NCBI GenBank assembly: GCA_022447365.1
Contig: JAKVBL010000005.1
Location: forward strand, 310,001-374,000
Length of the DNA: 64,000 bases
Direction: 5' to 3'
Source: Oleiphilaceae bacterium
Lineage (GTDB): Bacteria; Pseudomonadota; Gammaproteobacteria; Pseudomonadales; Oleiphilaceae
The first letter of the stretch is position 1, and each line of letters starts with the position of its first letter. Positions 51,181-60,256 of the stretch are shown here, one piece after another. The notes under the pieces are model-generated. The model saw nothing but the letters and a program-made list of their open reading frames with translations, was not told the origin of the DNA and made no database searches. The translations under genes were made by a program, and so were the position numbers.

Positions 51181-53223
51181 TTATTGCTCTGGTAGCAATA
51201 TTTGAAACTGGGTGCCCTTGCCATCACTTCTACATGTGATTGTTCCTCGCGCTTCCGTTACGAGGTTTTTCGTAATGCTCAACCCTAAACCTGAGTGGCC
51301 TGCTCCTTTGGTAGTCGAAACTGGCGTAAATAAGTTCTTTTGTATTTCTTCTGGAATACCTGGACCATTGTCAGTGATTTTTATTTCACAAAAGCTATGG
51401 CCGTTGACGTTGATGCTGCTTTTTGTAGCAATACTGATTTTACCACCCTCAGGCATTGCTTCGACGGCATTCTTCATAAGGTTAGTTAATATTTGCCGCA
51501 GACTGCCAGGGCTGATGTCGACTGGGCGTAGGCTACTATCTGGCAGGTATTCGCTGTCGATACTCTTGGCCAAGAATAGTGAACTTTTGTACAGGGTTAG
51601 AAGGTTTTTGATTTCTAAGTTGATGTCAGCGTCGCCTTCATCGTGCGTAATATCTTGCTGCAGATCCCTTAATCGAAAGATTATCTGGCTTGCGCGCTCT
51701 AGCTCTTCTTTAAGAACTTGTAGTTCTTCTTGTACTTCGTCTTCTTCGCTGAGTTTCAGGGAAAGGCTGCTCAAATAGTTATTGATGATGCTAAGAGGGT
51801 TGTTCGCCTCATGTGCAATCTCGCGAACCTTTGCGTTTAATGAGTTGATTTCAGAATCAGTGTTTTCTGCGCAGTGGGCTTGCTCTATATCTATGCATTG
51901 GCGCTTAAATTGGCTGATCAGAATGCTTAAGAAATTAGGATGAAGTCTTTCCTTATTTGAATGCAATGTTGTAGCGATGACTGCGATGATGCGCTCCCCA
52001 TCGAGTAGAGGAAGACAGAGCATGTGCTGTGCATCGAGCAACCGGAGAATTTGTTGGTTAGCAACAAAGGCAGAGTCATCATCGATTGAGCTGAGCACTT
52101 CATTTCTCAGTGCAGATTTCGCCGCAAGACTACTGCCCTCATTTAGAGGGAAACAAAGTGGTGCTTCGTAGCTGTCTTCGATAAGAACAAGTTCGTTGTC
52201 TTCGTTCCAAAATAGTGCCGTTTGGCGAGTGCCAAGCAGTAGTGACAGAGAGTGCTGAATTTGGGTTGCGAGTTCTATTTTTGTCTTGGCTTTTGAAACA
52301 AGATCCCGAGAAATGTTTTGAAGATTTTGGTCTCTAATGGCTCGTGCTAAAGATATATGTGCTTCTTGATCATCTTGTTTGTCGAGTTGCACGCCCATGC
52401 TCTCAGCTACTTGGATAACTTCTTCATCTATTTTTCGACAGATTTCAGAGATGAGGGATGGGTTGAGTTCAAATAAGCTGTTCGTCGTTTCAACACTCTG
52501 CTGCATGCTCTGTTGCGCATCATTGCTAAGAGCGCTTGCAGCATACAATATTTTGACCAAATGCTGAGCGCCCAGAATGTCGACTGTGTTTGCGTGATGA
52601 TAACGAATCGCATCGATTGCATAAGGGCTTAGCCCCCATTCGTTTGCGAGTTGTGCACCAAGTTCTGCGTGATCAATACCGAATGTACCCAACTCATGCT
52701 TTAAGCGTTTATCTTCGTCGGGCTGCTCTTCTCTCAGAGTTAAATATTCTTTGTTGAAGTTTCTTGAGAGTACGAGTTCTCCAATGTTGTGTAATAAGCC
52801 GGTCAAGTAGGCTTCTTCTGGTTTAGGGTAGCTTGTGAGTATGGCGAGAGATTTGGCGAGTAATGCGCAGCTCAAAGACCGTCGCCAGAACTCTTTTAAA
52901 AACTCATGATTTCCGTGGCTTAAACCTGAAAAAAACTGGTGGATAGACGCCGTGATTACAATCGTTCGAATGGTGTCGATGCCAAGTACTAGCAAAGCAC
53001 GATCTAAAGAACGAATAGGGGTGCCGCGGTTATACAAAGTTGAATTGGCCATTGTCACAACGCGTGCAGAGATGCTCGCATCACGTGCGATGATTTCTGC
53101 AAGCGACTGAAAACTTGAATCATGGTTTTGGCAGCTATCTAATACGTCAGCCAAGATGCTAGGCAAAGTAGGTAGTTTGCTGACTTCAAGTTCTTTTAAA
53201 ATGTTTTGTGAATTGACTGGCAT
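51181..53223 (-). CDS. Hybrid HDOD-GAF histidine kinase
   Basis: A 680-residue cytoplasmic protein without membrane helices. An N-terminal HDOD domain (about 15-215, with LPTLPSILADVLDSCQNHDS and AYLTGLLHNIGELVLSRNF) is followed by a GAF-like region (about 310-450). The kinase core has the phospho-acceptor His471 in REIAHEANNPLSIINNYLS, NLMKNAVEAMPEGG (N box), DNGPGIPEEI (G1) and GLGLSITKNL (G2). Such HDOD-kinases are cytosolic sensors of unknown input. Its likely partner is the GGDEF-EAL response regulator 87 bases downstream. It diverges from the FlhG-like ATPase gene; the 263-base gap between them is AT-rich with no other clear feature. Confidence 0.9.
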   Translation of the reverse strand: MPVNSQNILKELEVSKLPTLPSILADVLDSCQNHDSSFQSLAEIIARDASISARVVTMANSTLYNRGTPIRSLDRALLVLGIDTIRTIVITASIHQFFSGLSHGNHEFLKEFWRRSLSCALLAKSLAILTSYPKPEEAYLTGLLHNIGELVLSRNFNKEYLTLREEQPDEDKRLKHELGTFGIDHAELGAQLANEWGLSPYAIDAIRYHHANTVDILGAQHLVKILYAASALSNDAQQSMQQSVETTNSLFELNPSLISEICRKIDEEVIQVAESMGVQLDKQDDQEAHISLARAIRDQNLQNISRDLVSKAKTKIELATQIQHSLSLLLGTRQTALFWNEDNELVLIEDSYEAPLCFPLNEGSSLAAKSALRNEVLSSIDDDSAFVANQQILRLLDAQHMLCLPLLDGERIIAVIATTLHSNKERLHPNFLSILISQFKRQCIDIEQAHCAENTDSEINSLNAKVREIAHEANNPLSIINNYLSSLSLKLSEEDEVQEELQVLKEELERASQIIFRLRDLQQDITHDEGDADINLEIKNLLTLYKSSLFLAKSIDSEYLPDSSLRPVDISPGSLRQILTNLMKNAVEAMPEGGKISIATKSSINVNGHSFCEIKITDNGPGIPEEIQKNLFTPVSTTKGAGHSGLGLSITKNLVTEARGTITCRSDGKGTQFQILLPEQ

Positions 53224-53486
53224 GTTCGCAAAAAAATAGGATTTATAGCTTTTTTTTAAGCTTAGACAATATTCCTTAAAAATTAAAAGTTTGCGCGTTC
53301 TTTTTTATGTGATGCTTGAATTTCCTGGTCGTATTGTGAGCAAAGCTCGCGCGTTTTGTGGCTTGTCAATCCTTTTTATGATTCCGCAAAGCCTTTAGAA
53401 TTACTGAAATACAACGATAAAAGCACAACCGATAGGCCATATTGCCTAATTCGCGTTTGAGCTTGAAACAACAAAAAGCGAGCCCG

Positions 53487-55055
53487 ATGAACGTCATTAA
53501 CTTGAATAAGTCAAAGTCTCAAAAACCAATGCCTCGTGTTCTCGCGATTACCGGTGGTAAAGGCGGTGTTGGTAAAACAAGCGTTTCTGTAAATTTAGCT
53601 ATCGCGCTCGCGAAGAATGGCTCGAAAGTATGCTTGTTTGACGCAGACACTGGGCTAGCCAATATCAACGTGATGTTGGGTCTCCATCCTGCTTATACGC
53701 TTGAGCATTTGTTTACCGGCGAAAAAGAGATTCAAGATATTGTTCTTGAAGGTCCAGAGGGTATTCATATCATTCCTGGTGCCTCAGGCTTCGCTCAATG
53801 TGTTGAGTTAGATCTGCAACAGCAATCTCGTCTTGTTGATTCAATTAGCACCCTAGAACCTAATTACGATTATCTGCTGGTTGATACGGCAGCGGGTATT
53901 TCTCCCACAGTGCTGCATTTTGTTGCAGCATCGCAGGTTGCAGCAGTCGTTATTACTCCAGAGCCTACTTCGTTAACGGACGCGTTCTCTTTGCTCAAAG
54001 TGTTGCGTCGTCGTGGATACCGTCGCAAAGTCGAAGTCATCGTAAATATGGCAACGAATGCGCGACAAGCTGAAAAAGTGTATCGACGTTTCGAGGCTGC
54101 GGTTAAGAAGTATTTGGGTTTACGTACAGAGCAGCTAGGGGCTTTGTGGATGGACGAAAGCATGCGTAGTGCGGTCGCGTTGCAGCGTCCTGTCGCGCTG
54201 TTCCAAAAAGAGGACCCATCAGCACGAGGTTTTTATCGCTTGGCGGAGCGCGTTGATGACTTATTTAACGCCCCCAAAGTGCCGAAACTCGCATTTAGTA
54301 GTTATTGGAAAAAGCTTGTAGATCGTTCTCAGGAGCTTGCCAGAAAGAAAGTCGAAGAAGCTGCGCAAACCAATACGTTTACTGCGCATCCAGAGCCTCC
54401 TGTTTCTAGTCCTGACGTTTCTCGTCCTGATGGTATGCGTGTCCGAGAAGACAAGCCTGCCATGGTTGTGGATTTGAATTCTGGCTCCTACAAAGAGTCA
54501 TTGAGCCAAGTTCAAGAGCAGATCAAAAAACAAAAACAGACAATCGCTGCGGAAACCGCTAAGCCTGAGAGTCAGGAATTACTCTCTGATCAGTCTGAAA
54601 ATGCGTGGGTTGATCTGCGTATTCGCATGAACCGTTTCTTTACCGATCCAAATACAACGCCTGAGCAAGTCACGACACTTATTTCTAGTTGTATTTATGC
54701 CTACGGAGATCGGTTAGGTGATTCTGCAATCGATTTATTGCATGGCTTGTTAAGCACGTTAACGCCTAGCTCTATCAATGAAGAGCATCGTCTTTTGTTG
54801 CTCGCAGAATATGAGCGTCTTGAGTTGGCGAAGCCAACTGGCATGCCAGCGCCATCAGCGAGTTCAGTAGAGGCTTTGGATCGTGAGGAAATTCGTGTTG
54901 ATGAACCTTCCGAGCAGAGTGTTTACGATGAGAAAGGTTTTGGTTCTCAGAGTAAGTTGGCTGAGCAAATTCGTAGCTCATCTAATACCGTCCCTCTTGA
55001 AACGTTACTCGAGTCTATAAAATACGCCTCATTGGTTGACTCGTCTCGGGACTGA
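53487..55055 (+). CDS. MinD/ParA family (FlhG-like) ATPase with long C-terminal extension
   Basis: A 522-residue protein. Residues 16-290 are a deviant-Walker ATPase with GKGGVGKTS (24-32), DADTGLANINVMLGL and DTAAGISPTVLHFV, closest in pattern to FlhG/YlxH, which controls flagellar number and polar placement. The remaining 230 residues are unusual: a Gln/Lys/Ala-rich linker (about 300-390), then a helical region (WVDLRIRMNRFFTDP to LLLLAEYERLELAKP) and a tail. ATG 53487 fits the family start better than the in-frame TTG at 53442. No flagellar gene lies in the window, so the cargo is unknown; it may position the nearby signalling proteins, pili or chromosome. Confidence 0.85.
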   Translation: MNVINLNKSKSQKPMPRVLAITGGKGGVGKTSVSVNLAIALAKNGSKVCLFDADTGLANINVMLGLHPAYTLEHLFTGEKEIQDIVLEGPEGIHIIPGASGFAQCVELDLQQQSRLVDSISTLEPNYDYLLVDTAAGISPTVLHFVAASQVAAVVITPEPTSLTDAFSLLKVLRRRGYRRKVEVIVNMATNARQAEKVYRRFEAAVKKYLGLRTEQLGALWMDESMRSAVALQRPVALFQKEDPSARGFYRLAERVDDLFNAPKVPKLAFSSYWKKLVDRSQELARKKVEEAAQTNTFTAHPEPPVSSPDVSRPDGMRVREDKPAMVVDLNSGSYKESLSQVQEQIKKQKQTIAAETAKPESQELLSDQSENAWVDLRIRMNRFFTDPNTTPEQVTTLISSCIYAYGDRLGDSAIDLLHGLLSTLTPSSINEEHRLLLLAEYERLELAKPTGMPAPSASSVEALDREEIRVDEPSEQSVYDEKGFGSQSKLAEQIRSSSNTVPLETLLESIKYASLVDSSRD

Positions 55056-55056
55056 G

Positions 55057-55109
55057 CGTAGCTTTTTGATGCTGAAATTATCTAGGCATCATTTGTAGCA
55101 AAAGCTGCG
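55057..55109 (+). repeat. Long bulged hairpin between the FlhG-like gene and acs
   Basis: CGTAGCTTTT (55057-55066) pairs with AAAAGCTGCG (55100-55109, one G-U pair), and the adjacent TGATGC (55067-55072) pairs with GCATCA (55086-55091). This makes a 16-bp stem with an eight-base bulge on one side and a 13-base loop. It starts one base after the stop and 66 bases before the acs start, so it could end the upstream transcript or be part of the acs leader. No T tract follows. Confidence 0.55.
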
Positions 55110-55174
55110 ACTTAGTCCGTGCTAAGTTCTTATAAATGTTGCCCAGCTGCCTAACAAAAATAAGAGGAAGCGCC

Positions 55175-57127
55175 ATGACAGAGCAACATATTTATCCTGT
55201 TTCTCCTGAACTTGAAGAATTTTCAACGCTTAACAAAGACCAATATTTAGAGCTATATAAGGCATCTATTGATGACCCAGAGAGTTTCTGGGCAGAGCAA
55301 GCCAAAAGAATCGATTGGTTTAAGCCGTTTACCAAAGTCAAAGACGTATCTTATGCATCGAAAGATTTGCATATTCGTTGGTTTGAAGACGGTATCTTGA
55401 ACTCGTCCTACAATTGTTTAGACCGTCACTTGGCTGATAAGGGCGATCAAACTGCGATTATCTATGAAGGTGATGATCCTTCCCAATCTGAACATATCTC
55501 ATACAAACAGCTGCATGAGAGAGTATGTCGTCTTGCGAACGGCCTGAAAGAATTAGGTGTAGAGAAAGGGGATATCGTCACCTTATATATGCCGATGGTT
55601 CCAGAAACAGGCATCGCTATGCTGGCCTGTGCGCGCATCGGTGCCGTGCATTCCGTTGTTTTTGGGGGGTTTTCCCCGGAAGCTCTCGCAGCCAGAATTG
55701 AAGATGGTCAGTCTAAATGGTTGATTACGGCTGATGAGGGTATTCGTGGCGGGAAGTCTATTCCATTAAAGAATAACGTGGATAAGGCTTTTGAAGTAGG
55801 GAATATCGGGCATGTGAAGAATGTCGTTATGCTTCAGCGCACGGGTGGCGATGTGTCATTCGTTGAAGGTCGTGATGTATGGATGCATGAGTTGATGGAG
55901 CGTCAGGGTGCTTATTGTGACGCTGAACCGATGAGCGCTGAAGATCCCTTGTTTATGCTGTATACCTCTGGTTCAACTGGCAAGCCTAAGGGCGTTTTGC
56001 ATACGACTGGTGGTTATCTTACTTACGCATCCTTTACGCATGAGAAAGTATTTGATTATCGCGAGGGCGAAGTTTTCTGGTGTACCGCGGATTTCGGATG
56101 GATTACTGGGCATAGCTATATTTTGTACGGTCCATTGTGTAATGGTGCGACAACAGTGTTGTTTGAAGGCGTGCCAAATTATCCTGATGCTTCTAGGTTC
56201 TGGCAGGTTGTTGAAAAACATCAGGTGAACGTATTTTATACCGCGCCGACCGCAATTCGCGCGTTGATGGCTGCTGGTGATGATAAAGTTCAATCCTACA
56301 ACCGAGATAGCATTCGTCTTTTAGGCTCGGTGGGCGAGCCAATTAATCCAGAAGCTTGGGAATGGTACTACGAAGTAGTCGGACAAAAACGTTGTCCTAT
56401 TGTTGATACGTGGTGGCAAACCGAAACCGGCGGCGTATTGATCTCCGCTATTCCAGGGGCGACGACTTTGAAGCCAGGCTCAGCAACGCGTCCATTGTTT
56501 GGTGTGAAACCTGCGATTGTGGATAACGAAGGCAATATTCTAGAAGGCGAATGTGAAGGGAATTTAGTCTTAATGGATAGTTGGCCTGGTCAAATGCGCA
56601 CCGTCTACGGTGATCATGAGCGCTTTATTCAAACCTATTTTTCGACGTATGAAGGAATGTATTTTACGGGTGATGGAGCTAGACGTGATGCAGATGGGTA
56701 CTACTGGATTACTGGTCGAGTCGATGATGTATTGAATGTCTCTGGACACCGCATGGGAACAGCCGAGATAGAGAGCGCGCTTGTTGCTCATAGCGCTGTT
56801 GCTGAAGCGGCGGTTGTTGGTTTTCCGCATGACATCAAGGGGCAGGGCATCTACGTCTATGTTTCGATGATGGCAGATGCTGATTTGTCTGATCTTACTG
56901 CACTTGTGAGTGAGCTCAAAGATTGGGTGCGTAAAGAGATCGGCCCTGTCGCAACACCAGATTTGATCCAGATCTCAGGAGGTCTTCCTAAAACGCGTTC
57001 AGGTAAAATTATGCGTCGTATTCTGAGAAAAATTGCAGCGAATGAGTATGACAGTCTTGGTGATACGTCTACGTTGGCAGACCCAAGCGTTGTCGATGTC
57101 TTGATCGACGAACGCCTGAATCGTTAG
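55175..57127 (+). CDS. acs: Acetyl-coenzyme A synthetase
   Basis: A 650-residue ANL-superfamily enzyme that activates acetate to acetyl-CoA. It has the nucleotide loop [15 protein letters not shown], the acetate-pocket WWQTETGG segment and the C-terminal [14 protein letters not shown] with the catalytic, acetylatable Lys. ATG 55175 has AGAGGAA at ideal spacing; the longer frame to 55136 adds no homologous residues. Acetyl-CoA from this enzyme could feed the fatty-acyl route to the reductase encoded nearby. It converges with the M16 protease gene, only six bases apart. Confidence 0.97.
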   Translation: MTEQHIYPVSPELEEFSTLNKDQYLELYKASIDDPESFWAEQAKRIDWFKPFTKVKDVSYASKDLHIRWFEDGILNSSYNCLDRHLADKGDQTAIIYEGDDPSQSEHISYKQLHERVCRLANGLKELGVEKGDIVTLYMPMVPETGIAMLACARIGAVHSVVFGGFSPEALAARIEDGQSKWLITADEGIRGGKSIPLKNNVDKAFEVGNIGHVKNVVMLQRTGGDVSFVEGRDVWMHELMERQGAYCDAEPMSAEDPLFMLYTSGSTGKPKGVLHTTGGYLTYASFTHEKVFDYREGEVFWCTADFGWITGHSYILYGPLCNGATTVLFEGVPNYPDASRFWQVVEKHQVNVFYTAPTAIRALMAAGDDKVQSYNRDSIRLLGSVGEPINPEAWEWYYEVVGQKRCPIVDTWWQTETGGVLISAIPGATTLKPGSATRPLFGVKPAIVDNEGNILEGECEGNLVLMDSWPGQMRTVYGDHERFIQTYFSTYEGMYFTGDGARRDADGYYWITGRVDDVLNVSGHRMGTAEIESALVAHSAVAEAAVVGFPHDIKGQGIYVYVSMMADADLSDLTALVSELKDWVRKEIGPVATPDLIQISGGLPKTRSGKIMRRILRKIAANEYDSLGDTSTLADPSVVDVLIDERLNR

Positions 57128-57133
57128 ACCATA

Positions 57134-59989
57134 CTACTTATCGAAGTTTGAAAGAGAGAGCCATGCGCTCTCTTTTTTATTTAGTAATTTCTGAAGTTGG
57201 GTGATGGCATCATCTTGTGACGTTTGATGCTTGCTTACCATAATCAAGTTTGAACCTTTTTTCTTTACACGCTCTGTGTAGAAAGATCTAAAGTTGTCGA
57301 TAGTGATTGCTTCGATCGCATTGATCATTTGTTCTTCGCTATCAAACTTGGCAGCTTTCTTGTCTATCTCGCTCCAGTATCGATTGCTTCGCTGCCCAAT
57401 ATTGGTCTCTTTTTCTTCTAAGCGGGAGATCACTGCTTTTTTATAACGAGCGAATTCTTCTTCTGAAAGCGAATTAATACGGTCAACTTGAGCGTTCAGA
57501 AATGTTCGTGTTTCATTAAATAACTGGTCTGTGCTGGCACTTGGCGATTGAACAATGAACGCTATTCCCGGAACTTCAAGTAATGGGTAAGGTGTTGCGA
57601 ACACGATATAGCCAAGCTGTTTCTCGGTTCTAAGCTGAGCATAATAGTCATTGCCGATTGCCTGGCTCATTAGTGAATACAGTGCGCGTTCAGAATAGCT
57701 TTTAGTTTCGCCTTGCATGTAAAACACCATGCTCGAATCGGGGTGGTCAATATCTAGCGCTTTAGCCCAGTCTTCTTCACCTTCTAAATTAAGAACACTT
57801 GCGCGCTCCACACTCTGAATCTTAGCGGGCTCGAGAATATGTTTTTCAACAAGTTTTGCCATCTTTTCGGTTTTATCTTGTTCGACATTACCGTTGCTAA
57901 GTACTGCGGTATCTACGGTCGAGAAAAACAGATTTTTAAATTCTCGCAGCTGCTCGATAGAGATCTTTTCAAGTGCGACAAGCTTTTCTTCTGAGTTCCA
58001 AGACGGGCTAAGGATGTCATCTTGAATCGCTGTGATGGCTTGCTGGAATGGCTTTCTTTCTTTTTCGTTTTCAAGAGATCTTTTCAGTCGCTCTTTGATG
58101 TTTTCAAAGCGCTCATCTCTTAATTCACTGTGTTTGATTTTCTTCAAGATTGTTTCAAGAAGTACATCTTGCTTATCGTTGTATCCCGCTATTTTGAGCG
58201 TAACACCTCTAAGGTGCTTGTATAGGTCGTAGCTCAAACCAGCAAGATAAGCGGGATAAGAAAATTCCACGAGTTTATCTGTTAGCATCGAAACGAGTAA
58301 CTGCGTCATAACCAAGTGTTCGACAGTATCGACCGCATGAGGAGAGCGAATGCTGACAAAGAATGTTGATTTTGGTGTCCCGAATTCTGTGTCAGTCGCG
58401 TGCCATAATTCCATTCCTTTAGGTGCCGAGAGCAGCACTGGAATCGGGTTGTTTTCTGCTTTGCTGAGCTCGGTGTTGCTCGGGATGAAGTTGTTTGGCT
58501 CAGGCAAGGCTAAGTCTTTGCTAGCTTCCGCCTTTTTAAGTTGATTTACCAAGCTCACAGATAGGCTTTTAACCGAGTAGGGCGCCTTAAACCATTGTGT
58601 TTCTTGATCGGTTTCTAGATCTTTTGCTTTTACGCTAACTAAAAGATTGTCGGGTGTAAGCAGGTGTAGGTAATCGCTAATTAATTCCTTATCAAACTTG
58701 TTTAGCTTGTAGGGCGCGCTGAGAATATCCTGTGCCGAGAACTCATGCAGTGCTGAGGACAAGCTTCTGACGTAGGACAGCGCTGGGACTTTTTCTTGGA
58801 ACTTGAATGCAATTTCTGACAGTTGTTTTTGTTCAGTGAAATACATTTCATTGAGGTCGTTTTGTTTTAGCAGGTTGATGTAGGCAAATACGGCATTGAT
58901 GACTTCATCTTGTTGCTTTAGGCCTTTCTCGGTAAGGCTCATAGAGATGATAAACATCCCTTGATTATCTGTGTCGAACTGAGGGCCAGCAGATAGCGTA
59001 TCAACAAGCTGCTTCTTTTTAAGAGAGGAAAGCAGGCTGCCTTTTCCTTCATGCCCTATAAGGTTGGCAATATATCCAAGAGGTTGCGTATTGATGTAAG
59101 GACGAGACGTCGGAATAGGGAAGCTTAATGAAATACTTCGTGTGTCTTTGATACTTTTGACTTGAATTTTTGCTGGTAAAAAACCACCGCTAAAAAATGG
59201 TGTCGTGGTTTTATGTTCAGGTAAATTTTTGTTCGCGATGCTTGAGAATTTCTCTTCCACCCAGCTGGATAGTGTTTCAAGGTCTTCTTTGCCAAGTACA
59301 GTGAGCTTCATTCGGTTTGCTGAGTACTGCATGTCGTAAAACTCTAAGAGCGCTTCACGCAGAGTAATGTCAGGCTTATCAACTAAGGTTTCTAAGTTAC
59401 CAACTGCAAATTTTTTGTAGGGATGATCGGGATTTAATATGGCTTTGAAACTTTCTAAGTAGCGACGACCATCATCTTGGATTTTTGAACTGTATTCTGA
59501 GTGCACTGCATTGACTTCTCGTTGCACATAATCTGCGTTAAACAATGGTGCAGTGAATTGTTGAGAGAAACGATCGAGTGCTGGCTCTAGGTATTCGGCG
59601 GACACATCAAAGAAGTAATTAGTGTGTTCAAGTGATGTGTAGGCATTATGACCGCCCCCATGCTCGCTAATAAACTTTTGATATGCGTCAGGCTCTGGAT
59701 ATTTATGGGTCCCGAGAAAGAGCATGTGCTCAAGAAAATGCGCCAATCCTGGAAATTCGATTGGGTCGTGTGAACTTCCCACTTTAATATCGAGAGAAGC
59801 AGCGCCTTTGTCCGCTTCTTTGTCAGAAATGATTAGAACGTCGAGTTTGTTCTCGAGAGTGAACGATGCATATTCACGTTTGTCGTTAGGACTCTTTTCA
59901 ATATCGAAGTTAAGTTCAATTGCTGATGAAGTTGCGCTGAGCGCGAGTAAAAATAGTGTGCCAAAGGCGAGAAGCGTACGGTATATCAC
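57134..59989 (-). CDS. Insulinase-type M16 metalloprotease (pitrilysin-like), exported
   Basis: A 951-residue protein starting at GTG 59989, chosen because AAGGAG lies nine bases upstream and a signal peptide (to about SATSSA, residue 23) follows. The inverted zinc motif HFLEH (84-88) and the third ligand Glu165 in NAVHSEYSSK are intact, so it should be an active peptidase. The full four-domain size (about 950) matches E. coli pitrilysin/protease III and insulysin, which degrade small peptides in a closed chamber in the periplasm. It is a single gene converging on acs. Confidence 0.93.
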   Translation of the reverse strand: MIYRTLLAFGTLFLLALSATSSAIELNFDIEKSPNDKREYASFTLENKLDVLIISDKEADKGAASLDIKVGSSHDPIEFPGLAHFLEHMLFLGTHKYPEPDAYQKFISEHGGGHNAYTSLEHTNYFFDVSAEYLEPALDRFSQQFTAPLFNADYVQREVNAVHSEYSSKIQDDGRRYLESFKAILNPDHPYKKFAVGNLETLVDKPDITLREALLEFYDMQYSANRMKLTVLGKEDLETLSSWVEEKFSSIANKNLPEHKTTTPFFSGGFLPAKIQVKSIKDTRSISLSFPIPTSRPYINTQPLGYIANLIGHEGKGSLLSSLKKKQLVDTLSAGPQFDTDNQGMFIISMSLTEKGLKQQDEVINAVFAYINLLKQNDLNEMYFTEQKQLSEIAFKFQEKVPALSYVRSLSSALHEFSAQDILSAPYKLNKFDKELISDYLHLLTPDNLLVSVKAKDLETDQETQWFKAPYSVKSLSVSLVNQLKKAEASKDLALPEPNNFIPSNTELSKAENNPIPVLLSAPKGMELWHATDTEFGTPKSTFFVSIRSPHAVDTVEHLVMTQLLVSMLTDKLVEFSYPAYLAGLSYDLYKHLRGVTLKIAGYNDKQDVLLETILKKIKHSELRDERFENIKERLKRSLENEKERKPFQQAITAIQDDILSPSWNSEEKLVALEKISIEQLREFKNLFFSTVDTAVLSNGNVEQDKTEKMAKLVEKHILEPAKIQSVERASVLNLEGEEDWAKALDIDHPDSSMVFYMQGETKSYSERALYSLMSQAIGNDYYAQLRTEKQLGYIVFATPYPLLEVPGIAFIVQSPSASTDQLFNETRTFLNAQVDRINSLSEEEFARYKKAVISRLEEKETNIGQRSNRYWSEIDKKAAKFDSEEQMINAIEAITIDNFRSFYTERVKKKGSNLIMVSKHQTSQDDAITQLQKLLNKKESAWLSLSNFDK
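57154..57177 (+). terminator. acs terminator embedded in the M16 protease coding end
   Basis: AGAGAGC (57154-57160) pairs with GCTCTCT (57166-57172) and is followed by a T run to 57177. On the plus strand this is a standard terminator 27 bases past the acs stop. On the minus strand the same bases encode the protease's C-terminal residues (ESAWLSLS). Confidence 0.8.
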
Positions 59990-60256
59990 CGAGTGGGTCT
60001 CCTTGAAACTGGAATAAAGCCGAGCGTAGCTTAGCAACTGCTTGTTATCGGAAAAGTGATCCGGTTGTGATTACTATAGTTTGATCGTGCGTTTAACAAA
60101 ATTTGAATTATAAAAAATTGGAGTTGTTGCTCTATGAGGACGTGACTTATATTGATTGCATTAGGAATCATTGAGCGTATTTTTGTTCCTCAAATTTTAA
60201 TAAATCTAAGAATTAGCTCAGCATACGTGTTGAGATCACTGCCTAAGGATAAAACG

